Source of the DNA: Micromonospora globbae
GTDB taxonomy: Bacteria; Actinomycetota; Actinomycetes; Mycobacteriales; Micromonosporaceae
Direction: 5' to 3'
NCBI RefSeq assembly: GCF_003610785.1
Contig: NZ_RAQQ01000010.1
Location: 1 to 64,000 of the forward strand
DNA length: 64,000 bases
Shown here: piece by piece, positions 55,497 to 63,848 of the stretch
How the letters are laid out: the number at the start of each line of letters is the position of its first letter
How positions within the stretch are numbered: the stretch's first letter is position 1
Program-made: the position numbers and the translations under genes
Notes under the pieces: model-generated
What the model was told of the DNA's origin: nothing
The model's input: the letters and a program-made list of their open reading frames with translations, nothing else
Database searches by the model: none

Positions 55497-56108
55497 TCAG
55501 GTCTGCGGCAGGTGCGTCCGGGCCTCCTCGTAGCCGGCGTCGCCGGCCGGGGTGGTCGGGGCGTAGACGAGGTTGAGCACGCCCGTCGAGAAGGTCTGCG
55601 AGGTCAGCAGGCGGAGCGGGATCGACGGCCCGCCCTCCTCGAACAGGCGCATGCCCGACCGCACGGCGATCGGGTGCACGAGCAGGTGCAGCTCGTCCAG
55701 CAGCCCGGCGGACAGCAACTGCCGGACGATCGACACCGACCCGCTCATGCCGATGAGCCCGTCACCGGGCTCGTGCTTCAGCGCGGTGACCGCCTCCACG
55801 AGGTCGCCGCGCAGCTGTTCGGAGTTGCGCCAGGTGAACTGGAGCGGCTGGTGCGACACGACGATCTTCCGCAGGTCGCCGAGCGTCTTCGCGAAGCCCG
55901 CGTCCTCGTCGCCGGCCGTCTCCCGATCCGGCCACGCGCCCGCGAAGCTGTCGTACGTCCGGCGGCCGAGCAGCAGCGTGTCGGCGCCGTCGAGCTGACT
56001 GCCCACGGCGGCGCCCATCTCGTCGTTGAAGTACGGGAAGTGCCACTGGTCCGGAGCCTCGACGACACCGTCGAGCGAGATGAACAGCCCCGCCCGGATC
56101 TTCTTCAT
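55497..56108 (-). CDS. Dihydrofolate reductase family (RibD C-terminal-like) protein
   Basis: 203-aa reductase-fold protein. Opening KKIRAGLFISLDGVVEAPDQW and TLLLGRRTYDSFAGAWPD are characteristic of the actinobacterial RibD-C/DHFR-like family; GSVSIVRQLLSAGLLDELHLLVHPIAV is the NADPH-binding half. It probably reduces a small heterocycle with NADPH; it is not the housekeeping DHFR. ATG 56108 is a good start. Convergent with the serine hydrolase gene, with an intervening terminator. Confidence 0.87.
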   Translation of the reverse strand: MKKIRAGLFISLDGVVEAPDQWHFPYFNDEMGAAVGSQLDGADTLLLGRRTYDSFAGAWPDRETAGDEDAGFAKTLGDLRKIVVSHQPLQFTWRNSEQLRGDLVEAVTALKHEPGDGLIGMSGSVSIVRQLLSAGLLDELHLLVHPIAVRSGMRLFEEGGPSIPLRLLTSQTFSTGVLNLVYAPTTPAGDAGYEEARTHLPQT

Positions 56109-56810
56109 GAAGCCTCTCCCCCTGTCGCCGTCATCCGGTCGCGGCCCGACCGACGAGCCGGAGCGACCCGCACCGGCCCGGGCCGAGCCTAGAGGAGAAG
56201 AGGCTCCGCCGACGCCCGCCGCGCCCGCGTCGCCCGGTGCCCGCGCCGTGGTCCCCGTCCCGCCCGACGAAGGGCCATCGGGACACCTCGTCCAATGTGG
56301 GACAAATATCGGTCTCCGTCGCTACCGAGAGTCCGCGCTCAATTTCCTACCGACCCGTAGGGTAACTGCGCCGACCGTCCTCGAAAAATGTTCGGCAAAT
56401 TGGCCTGAGGCGGCCGCTCATCCGACTCATTCAGGATTCATTTCACGCGTGTGACGAACTCCTCCCGTCACATGTCCGACGAAACGTGTTGCCGCCCTCG
56501 GGGTCGGCGTCCGGAGGTCACGGCGAGCCGGACGGAAGCCGGAACGGCGTGCTTTTCCGCAGGTTTCCGGCGGCTGCAGCGGTGACATGATCTGGCCACC
56601 CGTCCGGAACACGACGGCGCTCAAGTCGGTCAAGTCACCATGAAAGTGCCAGGAATCCACTGGACGCCGAAGCCCGAAACATTTATATCTGCCTACGTGC
56701 AAATATTGTTGACCGAACCGAGATCAAGCCCGACTAAGGTCAGCCGCCAGATTGATCCGCGTCACAGCAAAACCATCCCGGTATCAGTGGGGAACCGGAA
56801 GAGGTGGGGA
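56109..56810. other. 702-base noncoding region before orphan regulator
   Basis: No convincing gene. From about 56290 the base composition falls well below the rest of the window, with AT-rich patches such as ATTTATATCT (56681-56690) and AAATATTG (56701-56708). TTGACC at 56709-56714 followed by ACTAAG at 56733-56738 (18-base spacer) is a weak promoter candidate about 70 bases before the regulator ATG. A minus-strand frame (56702-56427) and an in-frame upstream extension of the regulator (ATG 56640) have atypical composition and were not called. The long leader suggests a heavily regulated or foreign-origin promoter. Confidence 0.45.
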
Positions 56811-57452
56811 ATGAGGGGGATCCCGGTCGCATCCATGGTCATCGGCATCGCGTCCTCGCCGGCCGCGCGCCGGCAGCTCGCCCAACTGCTCGGAGGGACG
56901 GAGGCGTTCCTCATCGTCTCGAGCGTCGAACAGGCGCGCGAGATCCTCGGCGTGGTGCCGTCACCGGCCGCCGTGGCGACGACCACGGAACCGGCGGCTC
57001 ACGCCGTCACCGTCGGCGCCGCACGGGCCGTGACCGGCAGCGCCGAACACACCGTCACGATCGGCGCCGAACGCGCCGTGACCGCCGGCGCCGCACGCGC
57101 CCTGACCGGCAGTGCCGAACGCGCCGCGACCGCCGGCGGGCGGGCCGGCGCGGCGCCGGCCGACCCGCCCGCCCTGATCGTCGACTCGGACCGTCGCGTG
57201 GTGCGCTGGCTCGACCGCGAGATCCGACTGACCCGCCTGGAGCACGACCTTCTCCTGTGCCTCGTGGGCGCACCCGGTCGGGTGTGGACCTACGAGCGGC
57301 TGCACCTGAAGGTCTGGGGCAACAAGCACCTCGGGCGCGGCTCCGACATCCACTCGGTGGTGCGCCGGGTGCGACGCAAGCTCGCCACGTTGGACGCCTC
57401 GGCGACCATCGACGCGGTACGCGGGGTCGGCTTCCGCCTCGCGTCGGTCTGA
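56811..57452 (+). CDS. Orphan winged-helix regulator with octapeptide-repeat linker
   Basis: 213-aa protein. Residues about 9-52 (MVIGIASSPAARRQLAQLLGGTEAFLIVSSVEQAREILGV) form a small alpha/beta piece with no phosphoacceptor Asp. Residues 63-110 are six tandem octapeptides of the form (A/E)(H/R)(A/T)VTxGA. Residues about 125-213 are an OmpR/PhoB-type winged helix (LTRLEHDLLLCLVGAPGRVWTYERLHLKVWG... and IDAVRGVGFRL). It probably binds DNA without histidine-kinase control. GAGGTGGGG precedes ATG 56811. A paralogue lies at 62281-62820, on the other side of the subtilase gene. The targets are unknown. Confidence 0.75.
   Translation: MRGIPVASMVIGIASSPAARRQLAQLLGGTEAFLIVSSVEQAREILGVVPSPAAVATTTEPAAHAVTVGAARAVTGSAEHTVTIGAERAVTAGAARALTGSAERAATAGGRAGAAPADPPALIVDSDRRVVRWLDREIRLTRLEHDLLLCLVGAPGRVWTYERLHLKVWGNKHLGRGSDIHSVVRRVRRKLATLDASATIDAVRGVGFRLASV
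56997..57140 (+). repeat. Six 24-bp repeats encoding octapeptides
   Basis: In-frame tandem repeat in the regulator's linker: AHAVTVGA, ARAVTGSA, EHTVTIGA, ERAVTAGA, ARALTGSA, ERAATAGG. Copy number may vary between strains; the linker length between N-domain and DNA-binding domain would change with it. Confidence 0.85.
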
Positions 57453-57454
57453 CC

Positions 57455-57494
57455 CCGCGGGCGGCGGTGCGGCCGGCCGCACCGCCGCCCGCGG
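57455..57494. terminator. 40-bp perfect palindrome, 20-bp arms without loop
   Basis: Arms 57455-57474 and 57475-57494 are exact complements (left arm CCGCGGGCGGCGGTGCGGCC). It starts three bases after the regulator's stop. In RNA it would form a very strong stem and could end transcription in both directions; in DNA it could extrude as a cruciform. A second perfect hairpin follows at 57520-57554. Confidence 0.75.
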
Positions 57495-57519
57495 CGCCCG
57501 GGAAGCCGCCCCGGACGCG

Positions 57520-57554
57520 GTTCGGCCCGCCTGGTGCGACCAGGCGGGCCGAAC
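57520..57554. terminator. Bidirectional terminator between regulator and subtilase
   Basis: Perfect 16-bp stem (GTTCGGCCCGCCTGGT at 57520-57535; complement at 57539-57554) with a 3-base loop, between convergent genes. It is a classic hairpin, most likely for the subtilase transcript on the minus strand. Confidence 0.85.
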
Positions 57555-57576
57555 TGCGTGCCTCAGCGCTCAGGCG

Positions 57577-60500
57577 TCAGCACTTGATGGGGGACAACGC
57601 GAAGTCCTCCACCGTGGGCGTGGTGGTGTTGATCCTCGTCTGACGGGTCTGGGGCTTCCAGCCGTCCTTGGCGACGATCATGGTCAGCGGGTTGTTCCGC
57701 CGGTCCAACCAGTAGGCGTACTTACCCTGCTCGTCCGTCGAGAGGGTGAGCGAGCTCGCCCACGAGTCGACCTGGACGATCGCGCCGGACAGCGGGGCGC
57801 TGCCCTGGCAACCGTTCCCGGTGACCGTACCCATCAGCTTGCCCCAGGTCTTCGGAGCCACCGCGTTCATCGTCACGACGACCGGAGCCACCGTGTACGG
57901 GGTGTTCTCCTTGATGGTGACCTGGCCGCTGTAGGCGCCCGGCTGGTCGACGTTCGCCGTCATCCCGACGGTGACCGTGACCTTCTCACCCGGCGCCAGC
58001 GTGACCGCGGACTTGTCGATCGTCATCCAGCTGACGTCGCCCGCCTCCGCGGCGCACTGCTCGAAGCCGGGCAGCACCTCGCTGTCCCGCGTCGAGGTGA
58101 AGCCACCCGACGAGCCGCCGACCTTGTAGAAGCCGCACGCCGCACCACCGCGGTACCGCGGGGCGTTGGCGTTCGGCAGGGTCGACCAGGACTCGGTGCT
58201 CGGGTCGTACGCGAAACCGGCGTTGGTGACGGCACCGGCCTGCACACCACCGACGACCAGCAGCTTGCCGTTCGCGACGGCGAAGGAGCTGGCCCAGGCG
58301 TCGACCGGCGCGTCCGCGATCGGGCTCCAGGTGTTGGCGCCCGGGTCGAAGACGTAGCTGGCCTTGTGCGCGCTGGCGCCGTCGTTGCCGCCGCTGCAGT
58401 AGACCTTGCCGTCGATCCCGCCGCAGGAGGCGAAGGCCACCGACTTCGGGTACTCGGGCAGGGTCTCCCAGCTGTCGCTGCCCGGGTCGTACCGGACGAC
58501 GCTGCTGGACATCGGCGTGCAGGCCGAGGTGGTGCAGCCACCGACGGCGTAGAGCTTGCCGTCGACGACCGCCTGGCCGGCCGCGGAACGCGGCGCGGGG
58601 TTGTCGGCCACCTTGGTCCAGGTGTTGGCGCCGGGGTCGTACGACCAGGTGGTGCCGGACGGGCCGGAGGCCGCCCAGCCGCCGGTCGCGATGATCTTCC
58701 CGTCGACGACGCCCACCGTCAGCGCGTTGCGCGCCTCGGGAAGGTCGGCGATCGACGACCAGGTCTGGGCGATCGGGTCGTAGACGTAGTTCTTCGTCGT
58801 CGACGCGCTCCCGTCACCACCACCGATCGAGTAGACCTTGCCGTCGAGGTTCACCACCCGGTTGTCCATGATGTTGGCCGGGTAGGCGGGAAGGTTCGTC
58901 CACGGGTCGGCCTGCGGGCCGGCCTGGGCCGCCACCGCCGTCGAGGCCTTGTCGGAGGCCTTGGCGGAGAACGACGTGGCCACCTTGAGCCGCTGCTCCG
59001 GCGCGCCCTCGGACCCGAGCACCTGCTGCTGGCTCAAACGGGATCCGTCGGCCCGCAGGAGTTCGAAGCCGGCGTCGCGCTCACCGAACTCGACGTCGAC
59101 CGGCGCCCCGCCGGTGTTGGTCACGGTGAACGTCTTGCTGGTCTTGCCCGTGGGCATCTGGACGTTGGCGCTCAGCGTGGCCGGGGTCACCGAGAGCTGG
59201 CCGGCCTTGAGCTGGAAGCTCGCGTTGGTCGCCCAGTCGGCCTCGACGTCCACGTTCTTGCTCAGGCTGACGTAGTTGGCAGCCGTCGCGGTGAACTTGT
59301 GGGTGCCGGTCAGCGAGGAGAACATCCAGTAGAAGCCGTCCTCGAGACCGGTGTCGTCCGGCGTCGCCACCGTGGTGGCCTTCTCCGTCGGCTTGTCGGC
59401 GCTGGTCACGGTCGCGCCGTTGACGTAGCCGCTCGTGTTGCGGTCACGCACGTGACCGAACACCAGGGCACCGTTGACCGGCTCGCAGGTGACCTCGCTG
59501 CCGATCAGCACGTCGTCGACCTGCCACCACCACTCCCACGAGGCGTCGTAGTAGTGGAACCGCACCCGCACCTGCGACTGGCCCGCCGCCTGCGGGACGG
59601 CCACCTCGGTCACCCGCGGACCCGCGATGTCCTGCTTCTGCCGCAGCACGTTGGTCCAGGTCTCGCCGCCGTCGACGCTCAGGTCGACGTCGGCGGTCTC
59701 CGGGCCGAGCCAGTTGAAGTCCTGGCGGAACCGGATCACCGGAGCGGCGACGTCGTTCAGGTCGACGACCGGGCTGACGAGGGAGGTGTCCTGCCGCCCG
59801 CCCGACCCGTAGCGGTCGCTGTCGACGATGGCGAAGCCACCGTTGCCACCGGTGCGGTTGCCCCGGTTGGCGTCGTCGGTGAACTTCCAGACCTGGCCGG
59901 TGCCGGCGTGGTCCACCACCGACCAGCCGCTCGGCGACGTGGCGCCGTCGAACGTCTCGTACTCGCCGTCGGAGCCGTAGACGTAGCCCGGCGCCGTGGT
60001 GCAGGAGTCGGACCGCACCGGAACGGCGATGTTGGCGGTGACGTTGCGCGAGGCGACGACCACCTCCTTCGTCACCGTCTCGTAGCCCGGGTAGACCGAC
60101 TCGACCTTCAGGGTGTACGTCGCCCCGGCCGGCAGGTTCAGGCTGTAGCGGCCGTTGCCCGGGGTCGTGTAGTCCGACAGCCCGCCCGGGCCGTCGACCG
60201 TGACCTTGGCGTAGAGCGGCCACCCGTGTCCGGAGCCGTCGGTGACGGCGCCGCTCACGGTGACGCTCGGCACCGCGTCGAGAGCGACGTTGACCGTGGT
60301 GGTCGCGTTCGTGTTCACCGTCGCCGACACGGTCTTCTGCGCGTAGCCGAACGCCGACACGGCGACCTGGTAGTCACCGGCCGGAAGCAGGGACGAGAAC
60401 TTCCCGTCCGCACCGGTGGTGAGCTCGCGGTCGGCCGGGCCGGTCACGGCGACGGTGGCACCCTGCAGCGGGGCGCCGCTGCCCGCGTCGGTGACGGTGC

Positions 60501-61989
60501 CGGCCAGGGTGCCGGTGTCGCCGATGGGGGCCGCGTTGAGCAGCGCGAGCGCGTCGAGCCGGCCCTCACCGAAGACGTTGTTGTCGTCGTCGGTGCCGCC
60601 GCACTGCGAGTCCGGGCTGTCGGTCGCCGTGTTGTCCAGCAGGGCGCGGGTGGCGTCGACGTCGCCGACCAGAGCCGGCGCCGCCGACCAGAGCAGCGCG
60701 ATGGCGCCCGCGAGGTGCGGCGCGGCCATCGAGGTGCCGCTGATGCTGGCGTACGCGTTGCCCGGGATGCTCGACCGGACGTTCACGCCCGGTGCCGAGA
60801 TGTTGGGCTTGATCTCGCCGTTCTGCCCGGGCCCACGGCTCGAGAAGCTGGCGATGTTGTTGTTGACGTCGTACGCGCCGGCGGAGTAGTTGCTGGCCAG
60901 GCTGCCCGGGGAGCCGCTGGTCGCGCAGCCCGGGCCGTTGTTGCCGTTGGAGAAGACGCCGAAGATGCCCGACGCCTTCCAGGCCAGGGTCACGTCCTCC
61001 ATGAACGGGTCGTTGGACGGGACCCGCGTGCCCCACGAGTTGTTGATGATGTTCGGCCGCTTGCTGACGTCCGGGTTCTGGCCGTTCAGGTCGGTCGGCT
61101 CGAGCATCCACTGGCCGGAGGTGACCAGCGCCGCGTCGCTGGGGCAGCAGCCGTTCGCCGCGATCCACTTGACGCCCGGGGCGACGCCGATCTGGTTGGC
61201 GCCGCCGTCCGAGCCGGCCATGGTGCCCATGGTGTGGGTGCCGTGGCCGTCCCCGTCGCAGGGCGTGGCGCAGGTGCCGGCGGCGTTGAACCAGTTGTAG
61301 TTGTGGTCGAACGTGCCGTCGCCGTTGTTGCCACGGTAGGAGTTCACCAGGGCCGGGTGGTCGAACTGCACACCGGTGTCGATGTTGGCGATGGTGACGC
61401 CCTGCCCGTTGACGCCGTACTGGGACCAGACGTCGTCGGCGTTGATGTTCGCGACGCCCCACTCGAGGGCGTTCACGACCTTCTCGGTGTCGCCCTTGCT
61501 GGTCTTGGGCACCTCGTACGCGACCGGCGCGTAGAGGGCCTCCACCTCGGAGTGGGCGGCGATGTTCTGCGCCATGGACAGCGAGCCGCCGCTGACCCGG
61601 ATCGCGTTGGTGGCCCAGAAGGTCTGGTACTTCGTGCCCGAGCTGTTCAGCTCGGCCGCGACCTTGGCCTGGCTGTTGGCGGCGGTCTTCTTCAGGGCCG
61701 CCACGACGGCCGCGCCCCGCTCGTTCCAGTCCTTGATCTTGCTGGCCTGGCTGAGGTCCGCCCGGTCCTTGAACCGGATCCAGAAGTCGCTCTCGCTCTT
61801 GCCCTCAAGCTGCTTGGTGAGTTCCGGCCGGATCTTGTCCGCCGGGGAGGGCGCACCGGCGCCGAAGCCGCCGGACGCGGCCTGGGCGCCTGATCCCGTG
61901 GCCGCCAGCGCTGTGGCGACGAGAACCGCCGCCGCGCCGGCGCTCACCAGGGATCTGGCGGTGCGCCTCCAGTGTGGACGTCTGAACAT
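57577..61989 (-). CDS. Secreted multidomain subtilase (S8 peptidase) with Kelch repeats
   Basis: 1470-aa extracellular protease. Signal peptide residues 1-about 38 (cut near AQAASGG); propeptide-like region to about 165; S8 catalytic domain with D204 (IDTGVQFDHP), H249 (GHGTHTMG) and S420 (SGTSMAAPH). Then two carboxypeptidase-regulatory-like domains (about 490-650), a MAM/immune-inhibitor-like jelly-roll (about 670-830), another regulatory-like domain, five or so Kelch repeats (about 1030-1310, e.g. DGKIIATGGWA, DGKLYAVGGC, NGKLLVVGGV), a BACON-like domain (VSWMTIDKSAVTLAPGEK) and a final regulatory-like domain ending in Cys. The protease probably degrades or processes proteins on the surface or in the medium. 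It lies between two paralogous winged-helix regulator genes. Confidence 0.92.
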   Translation of the reverse strand: MFRRPHWRRTARSLVSAGAAAVLVATALAATGSGAQAASGGFGAGAPSPADKIRPELTKQLEGKSESDFWIRFKDRADLSQASKIKDWNERGAAVVAALKKTAANSQAKVAAELNSSGTKYQTFWATNAIRVSGGSLSMAQNIAAHSEVEALYAPVAYEVPKTSKGDTEKVVNALEWGVANINADDVWSQYGVNGQGVTIANIDTGVQFDHPALVNSYRGNNGDGTFDHNYNWFNAAGTCATPCDGDGHGTHTMGTMAGSDGGANQIGVAPGVKWIAANGCCPSDAALVTSGQWMLEPTDLNGQNPDVSKRPNIINNSWGTRVPSNDPFMEDVTLAWKASGIFGVFSNGNNGPGCATSGSPGSLASNYSAGAYDVNNNIASFSSRGPGQNGEIKPNISAPGVNVRSSIPGNAYASISGTSMAAPHLAGAIALLWSAAPALVGDVDATRALLDNTATDSPDSQCGGTDDDNNVFGEGRLDALALLNAAPIGDTGTLAGTVTDAGSGAPLQGATVAVTGPADRELTTGADGKFSSLLPAGDYQVAVSAFGYAQKTVSATVNTNATTTVNVALDAVPSVTVSGAVTDGSGHGWPLYAKVTVDGPGGLSDYTTPGNGRYSLNLPAGATYTLKVESVYPGYETVTKEVVVASRNVTANIAVPVRSDSCTTAPGYVYGSDGEYETFDGATSPSGWSVVDHAGTGQVWKFTDDANRGNRTGGNGGFAIVDSDRYGSGGRQDTSLVSPVVDLNDVAAPVIRFRQDFNWLGPETADVDLSVDGGETWTNVLRQKQDIAGPRVTEVAVPQAAGQSQVRVRFHYYDASWEWWWQVDDVLIGSEVTCEPVNGALVFGHVRDRNTSGYVNGATVTSADKPTEKATTVATPDDTGLEDGFYWMFSSLTGTHKFTATAANYVSLSKNVDVEADWATNASFQLKAGQLSVTPATLSANVQMPTGKTSKTFTVTNTGGAPVDVEFGERDAGFELLRADGSRLSQQQVLGSEGAPEQRLKVATSFSAKASDKASTAVAAQAGPQADPWTNLPAYPANIMDNRVVNLDGKVYSIGGGDGSASTTKNYVYDPIAQTWSSIADLPEARNALTVGVVDGKIIATGGWAASGPSGTTWSYDPGANTWTKVADNPAPRSAAGQAVVDGKLYAVGGCTTSACTPMSSSVVRYDPGSDSWETLPEYPKSVAFASCGGIDGKVYCSGGNDGASAHKASYVFDPGANTWSPIADAPVDAWASSFAVANGKLLVVGGVQAGAVTNAGFAYDPSTESWSTLPNANAPRYRGGAACGFYKVGGSSGGFTSTRDSEVLPGFEQCAAEAGDVSWMTIDKSAVTLAPGEKVTVTVGMTANVDQPGAYSGQVTIKENTPYTVAPVVVTMNAVAPKTWGKLMGTVTGNGCQGSAPLSGAIVQVDSWASSLTLSTDEQGKYAYWLDRRNNPLTMIVAKDGWKPQTRQTRINTTTPTVEDFALSPIKC

Positions 61990-62280
61990 TCCTTGCTGCC
62001 TCCTTCAGGACGACCCAGGGGGTGATGGGCCGTGGTGAAGGTGCGAGGGACCGCTCCGTCCGGCGGAACCGGTACGGACGAACCCTCCGAGCCTCCCCAC
62101 ACCGCGCGGATCACGCCGGCTGCCCGGTTGGACACTATGATCGAGATGAATGGACGATCAAGGACGTGCGGTGAGCAAGTTGTCACTAACCGTTTGCCGA
62201 CCCGGCACGACGCCTGACGAAAATTGTCACGACCGTCATCGATCTGGGCAGCGACTGCCCATCATCTCCGGACGGGCACC
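61990..62280. promoter_or_regulatory. Divergent upstream region of subtilase and second regulator
   Basis: 291 bases between divergent genes. It contains two direct TTGTCAC copies (62180-62186 and 62224-62230, 44 apart) and a small inverted repeat TGGGCAG-CGA-CTGCCCA at 62245-62261, 20 bases before the regulator start. These are candidate binding sites for the flanking regulators; no confident -35/-10 pair was assigned. Confidence 0.45.
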
Positions 62281-62820
62281 GTGACCGACGACGAGAACAC
62301 GGCCCGGGACAGGCCCGGCGGCGAGCTGTATCCGCTGGTGATCGCGGTGACGCGGTCCCCGGCCGAGCGGCTCCGGCTCGCCGAGCGCCTCGACGGCGTC
62401 GCGCCGCTGCTACTGGTGGCCGACCTCGACGAGCTGCGCCGGCTGATCGGCGTTCCCGGCACCCTCCCCGGGCCGACCCCGGCGACCGCCCCCGCGCCGG
62501 ACAGCAGCGACGACACGCTGACGATCGACTCGGTGCGGTCCACCGCGCGGTACGGGCACCGCGAGGTCTCCCTGACCCGGCTCGAACACGATCTGCTGAC
62601 GTGCCTGACCACCGAGCCCGTCCGCGTGTGGGCGTACGCCGAACTGCACCGCTCGGTGTGGCACGACGAGGGACTGGACAGCAGGGCCGACGTGCACTCC
62701 CTGGTCAAGAGGCTGCGCCGCAAGCTCGCCGACCTCGGCACCGGCATCACCATCGACGCCGTGCGCGGCGTCGGGTTCCGGCTGACCGACCACCGGCGGC
62801 CACGCGTCACCGGCGCCTGA
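62281..62820 (+). CDS. Orphan winged-helix regulator (paralogue)
   Basis: 179-aa paralogue of the protein at 56811-57452. N-terminal LVIAVTRSPAERLRLAERLDGVAPLLLVADLDELRRLIGV aligns with the other protein's receiver-like fragment, again with no phosphorylatable Asp in a usual context. A Pro/Ala linker follows in place of octapeptide repeats, then the OmpR-type winged helix VSLTRLEHDLLTCLTTEPVRVWAYAELHRSVW ... VHSLVKRLRRKLADLGTGITIDAVRGVGFRL. GTG 62281 is the best start, with GGACGGG upstream. It is divergent from the subtilase gene and may control it. Confidence 0.75.
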   Translation: MTDDENTARDRPGGELYPLVIAVTRSPAERLRLAERLDGVAPLLLVADLDELRRLIGVPGTLPGPTPATAPAPDSSDDTLTIDSVRSTARYGHREVSLTRLEHDLLTCLTTEPVRVWAYAELHRSVWHDEGLDSRADVHSLVKRLRRKLADLGTGITIDAVRGVGFRLTDHRRPRVTGA

Positions 62821-62851
62821 CGCTGCCCGAGATGGGCAGCGCCAGGCGCCG
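62811..62851. terminator. Terminator after second regulator
   Basis: Stem of 17 bp with one mismatch (62812-62828 with 62834-62850), extendable by one to two pairs, 5-base loop. It overlaps the last codons and stop of the regulator gene and sits before the convergent ROK gene. Confidence 0.8.
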
Positions 62852-62867
62852 GCCGGGGCGCACCTCG

Positions 62868-63848
62868 TCAGGCGCGCAGCCCGGCCCACCCGTCGACGGT
62901 CCGCGGCGCCGGGGGGCCCGCGGCGTCCCCCGCCCGTGCCGCCAGGGCGTCGCCGGCCAGGACGACGGCACCCAGCAGCGCGGCGTCGTCGGCGAACGCG
63001 GAGAGCGACAGTTCCGGCGGGTACGGCAGCACCGCCCTGAGCCGCTCCCCCAACAGCTCGCGGATCAGCTCGCTGCCCGCCACGCCGCCGACCAGCACCA
63101 CGCGTTGCGGGTCGACCAGCAGACAGCAGGTCACCAGGTGGCGCGCCAGTTCGTCCACACGAGCGGTCAACGCGTCCCGCGCGGCGCCGGGCCGCTCGGC
63201 GGCGGCGACCAGCCCGGGCGCGGCCCCCGGCACGCCCATCTCGTCGGCCAGCCGGTCCAGTGCCCGGCCCGAGAAGCCCAGCTCCAACATCTGGCCCGGC
63301 CACGGGCCGGTGACGGCGTAACCGATCTCGCCGGCCGCACCGCGGTGGCCGGCCAGGACCGAGCCGCCGACCGTGACGGCCGCCGCGACCCCGGTGCCGA
63401 GACCGAGGACGACACCCGGGTCGGCGTCGCGGAGCGCGCCGACCCGCAGCTCGGCGAGCGCGGCGGCGTTCAGGTCGTTCTCCACGGCCACCGCCCGCAC
63501 GCCGAGCCGGCTCCGGACCGCGTCGGCCAACCGCAGCCGGTCCCAGCCCGGGACGTTGGGGGCGAGGTCGATGCCGTCGGGTCGGATCACGCCCGGCGAC
63601 GCGATCCCGGCGGCGAGAAGCCGTCCGCCGTGCGTCTCCACCAGACCCGCGGCGAGGTCCAACGCACGGTCGAGGGCCTGGCGGGCACCGCGGTCGGCGA
63701 GTGTGGGCAGCCGTTCCTGGGCCAGCAGCCGGCCGTGCGCGTCGGCCACGCCGACCGCCATCTTGGTGCCGCCGAAGTCGACGCCGAGCAGCAGCCCCTC
63801 CGGGGCGCCCTCGGGCGGGGCGAGCCGGCCATCGAGGCGAGCGCTCAC
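62868..63848 (-). CDS. ROK family protein (sugar kinase-like)
   Basis: 326-aa ROK-fold protein. ATP-binding DFGGTKMAVGVAD near residue 23; catalytic/sugar region ENDLNAAALAEL with Asp; LGLGTGVAAAVTVGG and GEIGY follow. The usual ROK zinc motif CxCGxxGCxE after the GE(I/L)G segment is absent: VTGPWPGQMLELGFSGRAL stands in its place, so zinc is not expected. It lacks an N-terminal helix-turn-helix, so a glucokinase or N-acetylhexosamine kinase role is more likely than regulation. GTG 63848 overlaps the TGA of a short upstream frame (GTGA). Confidence 0.83.
   Translation of the reverse strand: MSARLDGRLAPPEGAPEGLLLGVDFGGTKMAVGVADAHGRLLAQERLPTLADRGARQALDRALDLAAGLVETHGGRLLAAGIASPGVIRPDGIDLAPNVPGWDRLRLADAVRSRLGVRAVAVENDLNAAALAELRVGALRDADPGVVLGLGTGVAAAVTVGGSVLAGHRGAAGEIGYAVTGPWPGQMLELGFSGRALDRLADEMGVPGAAPGLVAAAERPGAARDALTARVDELARHLVTCCLLVDPQRVVLVGGVAGSELIRELLGERLRAVLPYPPELSLSAFADDAALLGAVVLAGDALAARAGDAAGPPAPRTVDGWAGLRA

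Noticed and set aside
56427..56702. 91-codon minus-strand frame in the low-GC gap
   Set aside because: No ribosome site, atypical codon third positions and no recognisable family.
57007..57140. Octapeptide-encoding repeat as a CRISPR-like array
   Set aside because: Units are contiguous, 24 bp, in frame and without spacers, so this is a coding tandem repeat.
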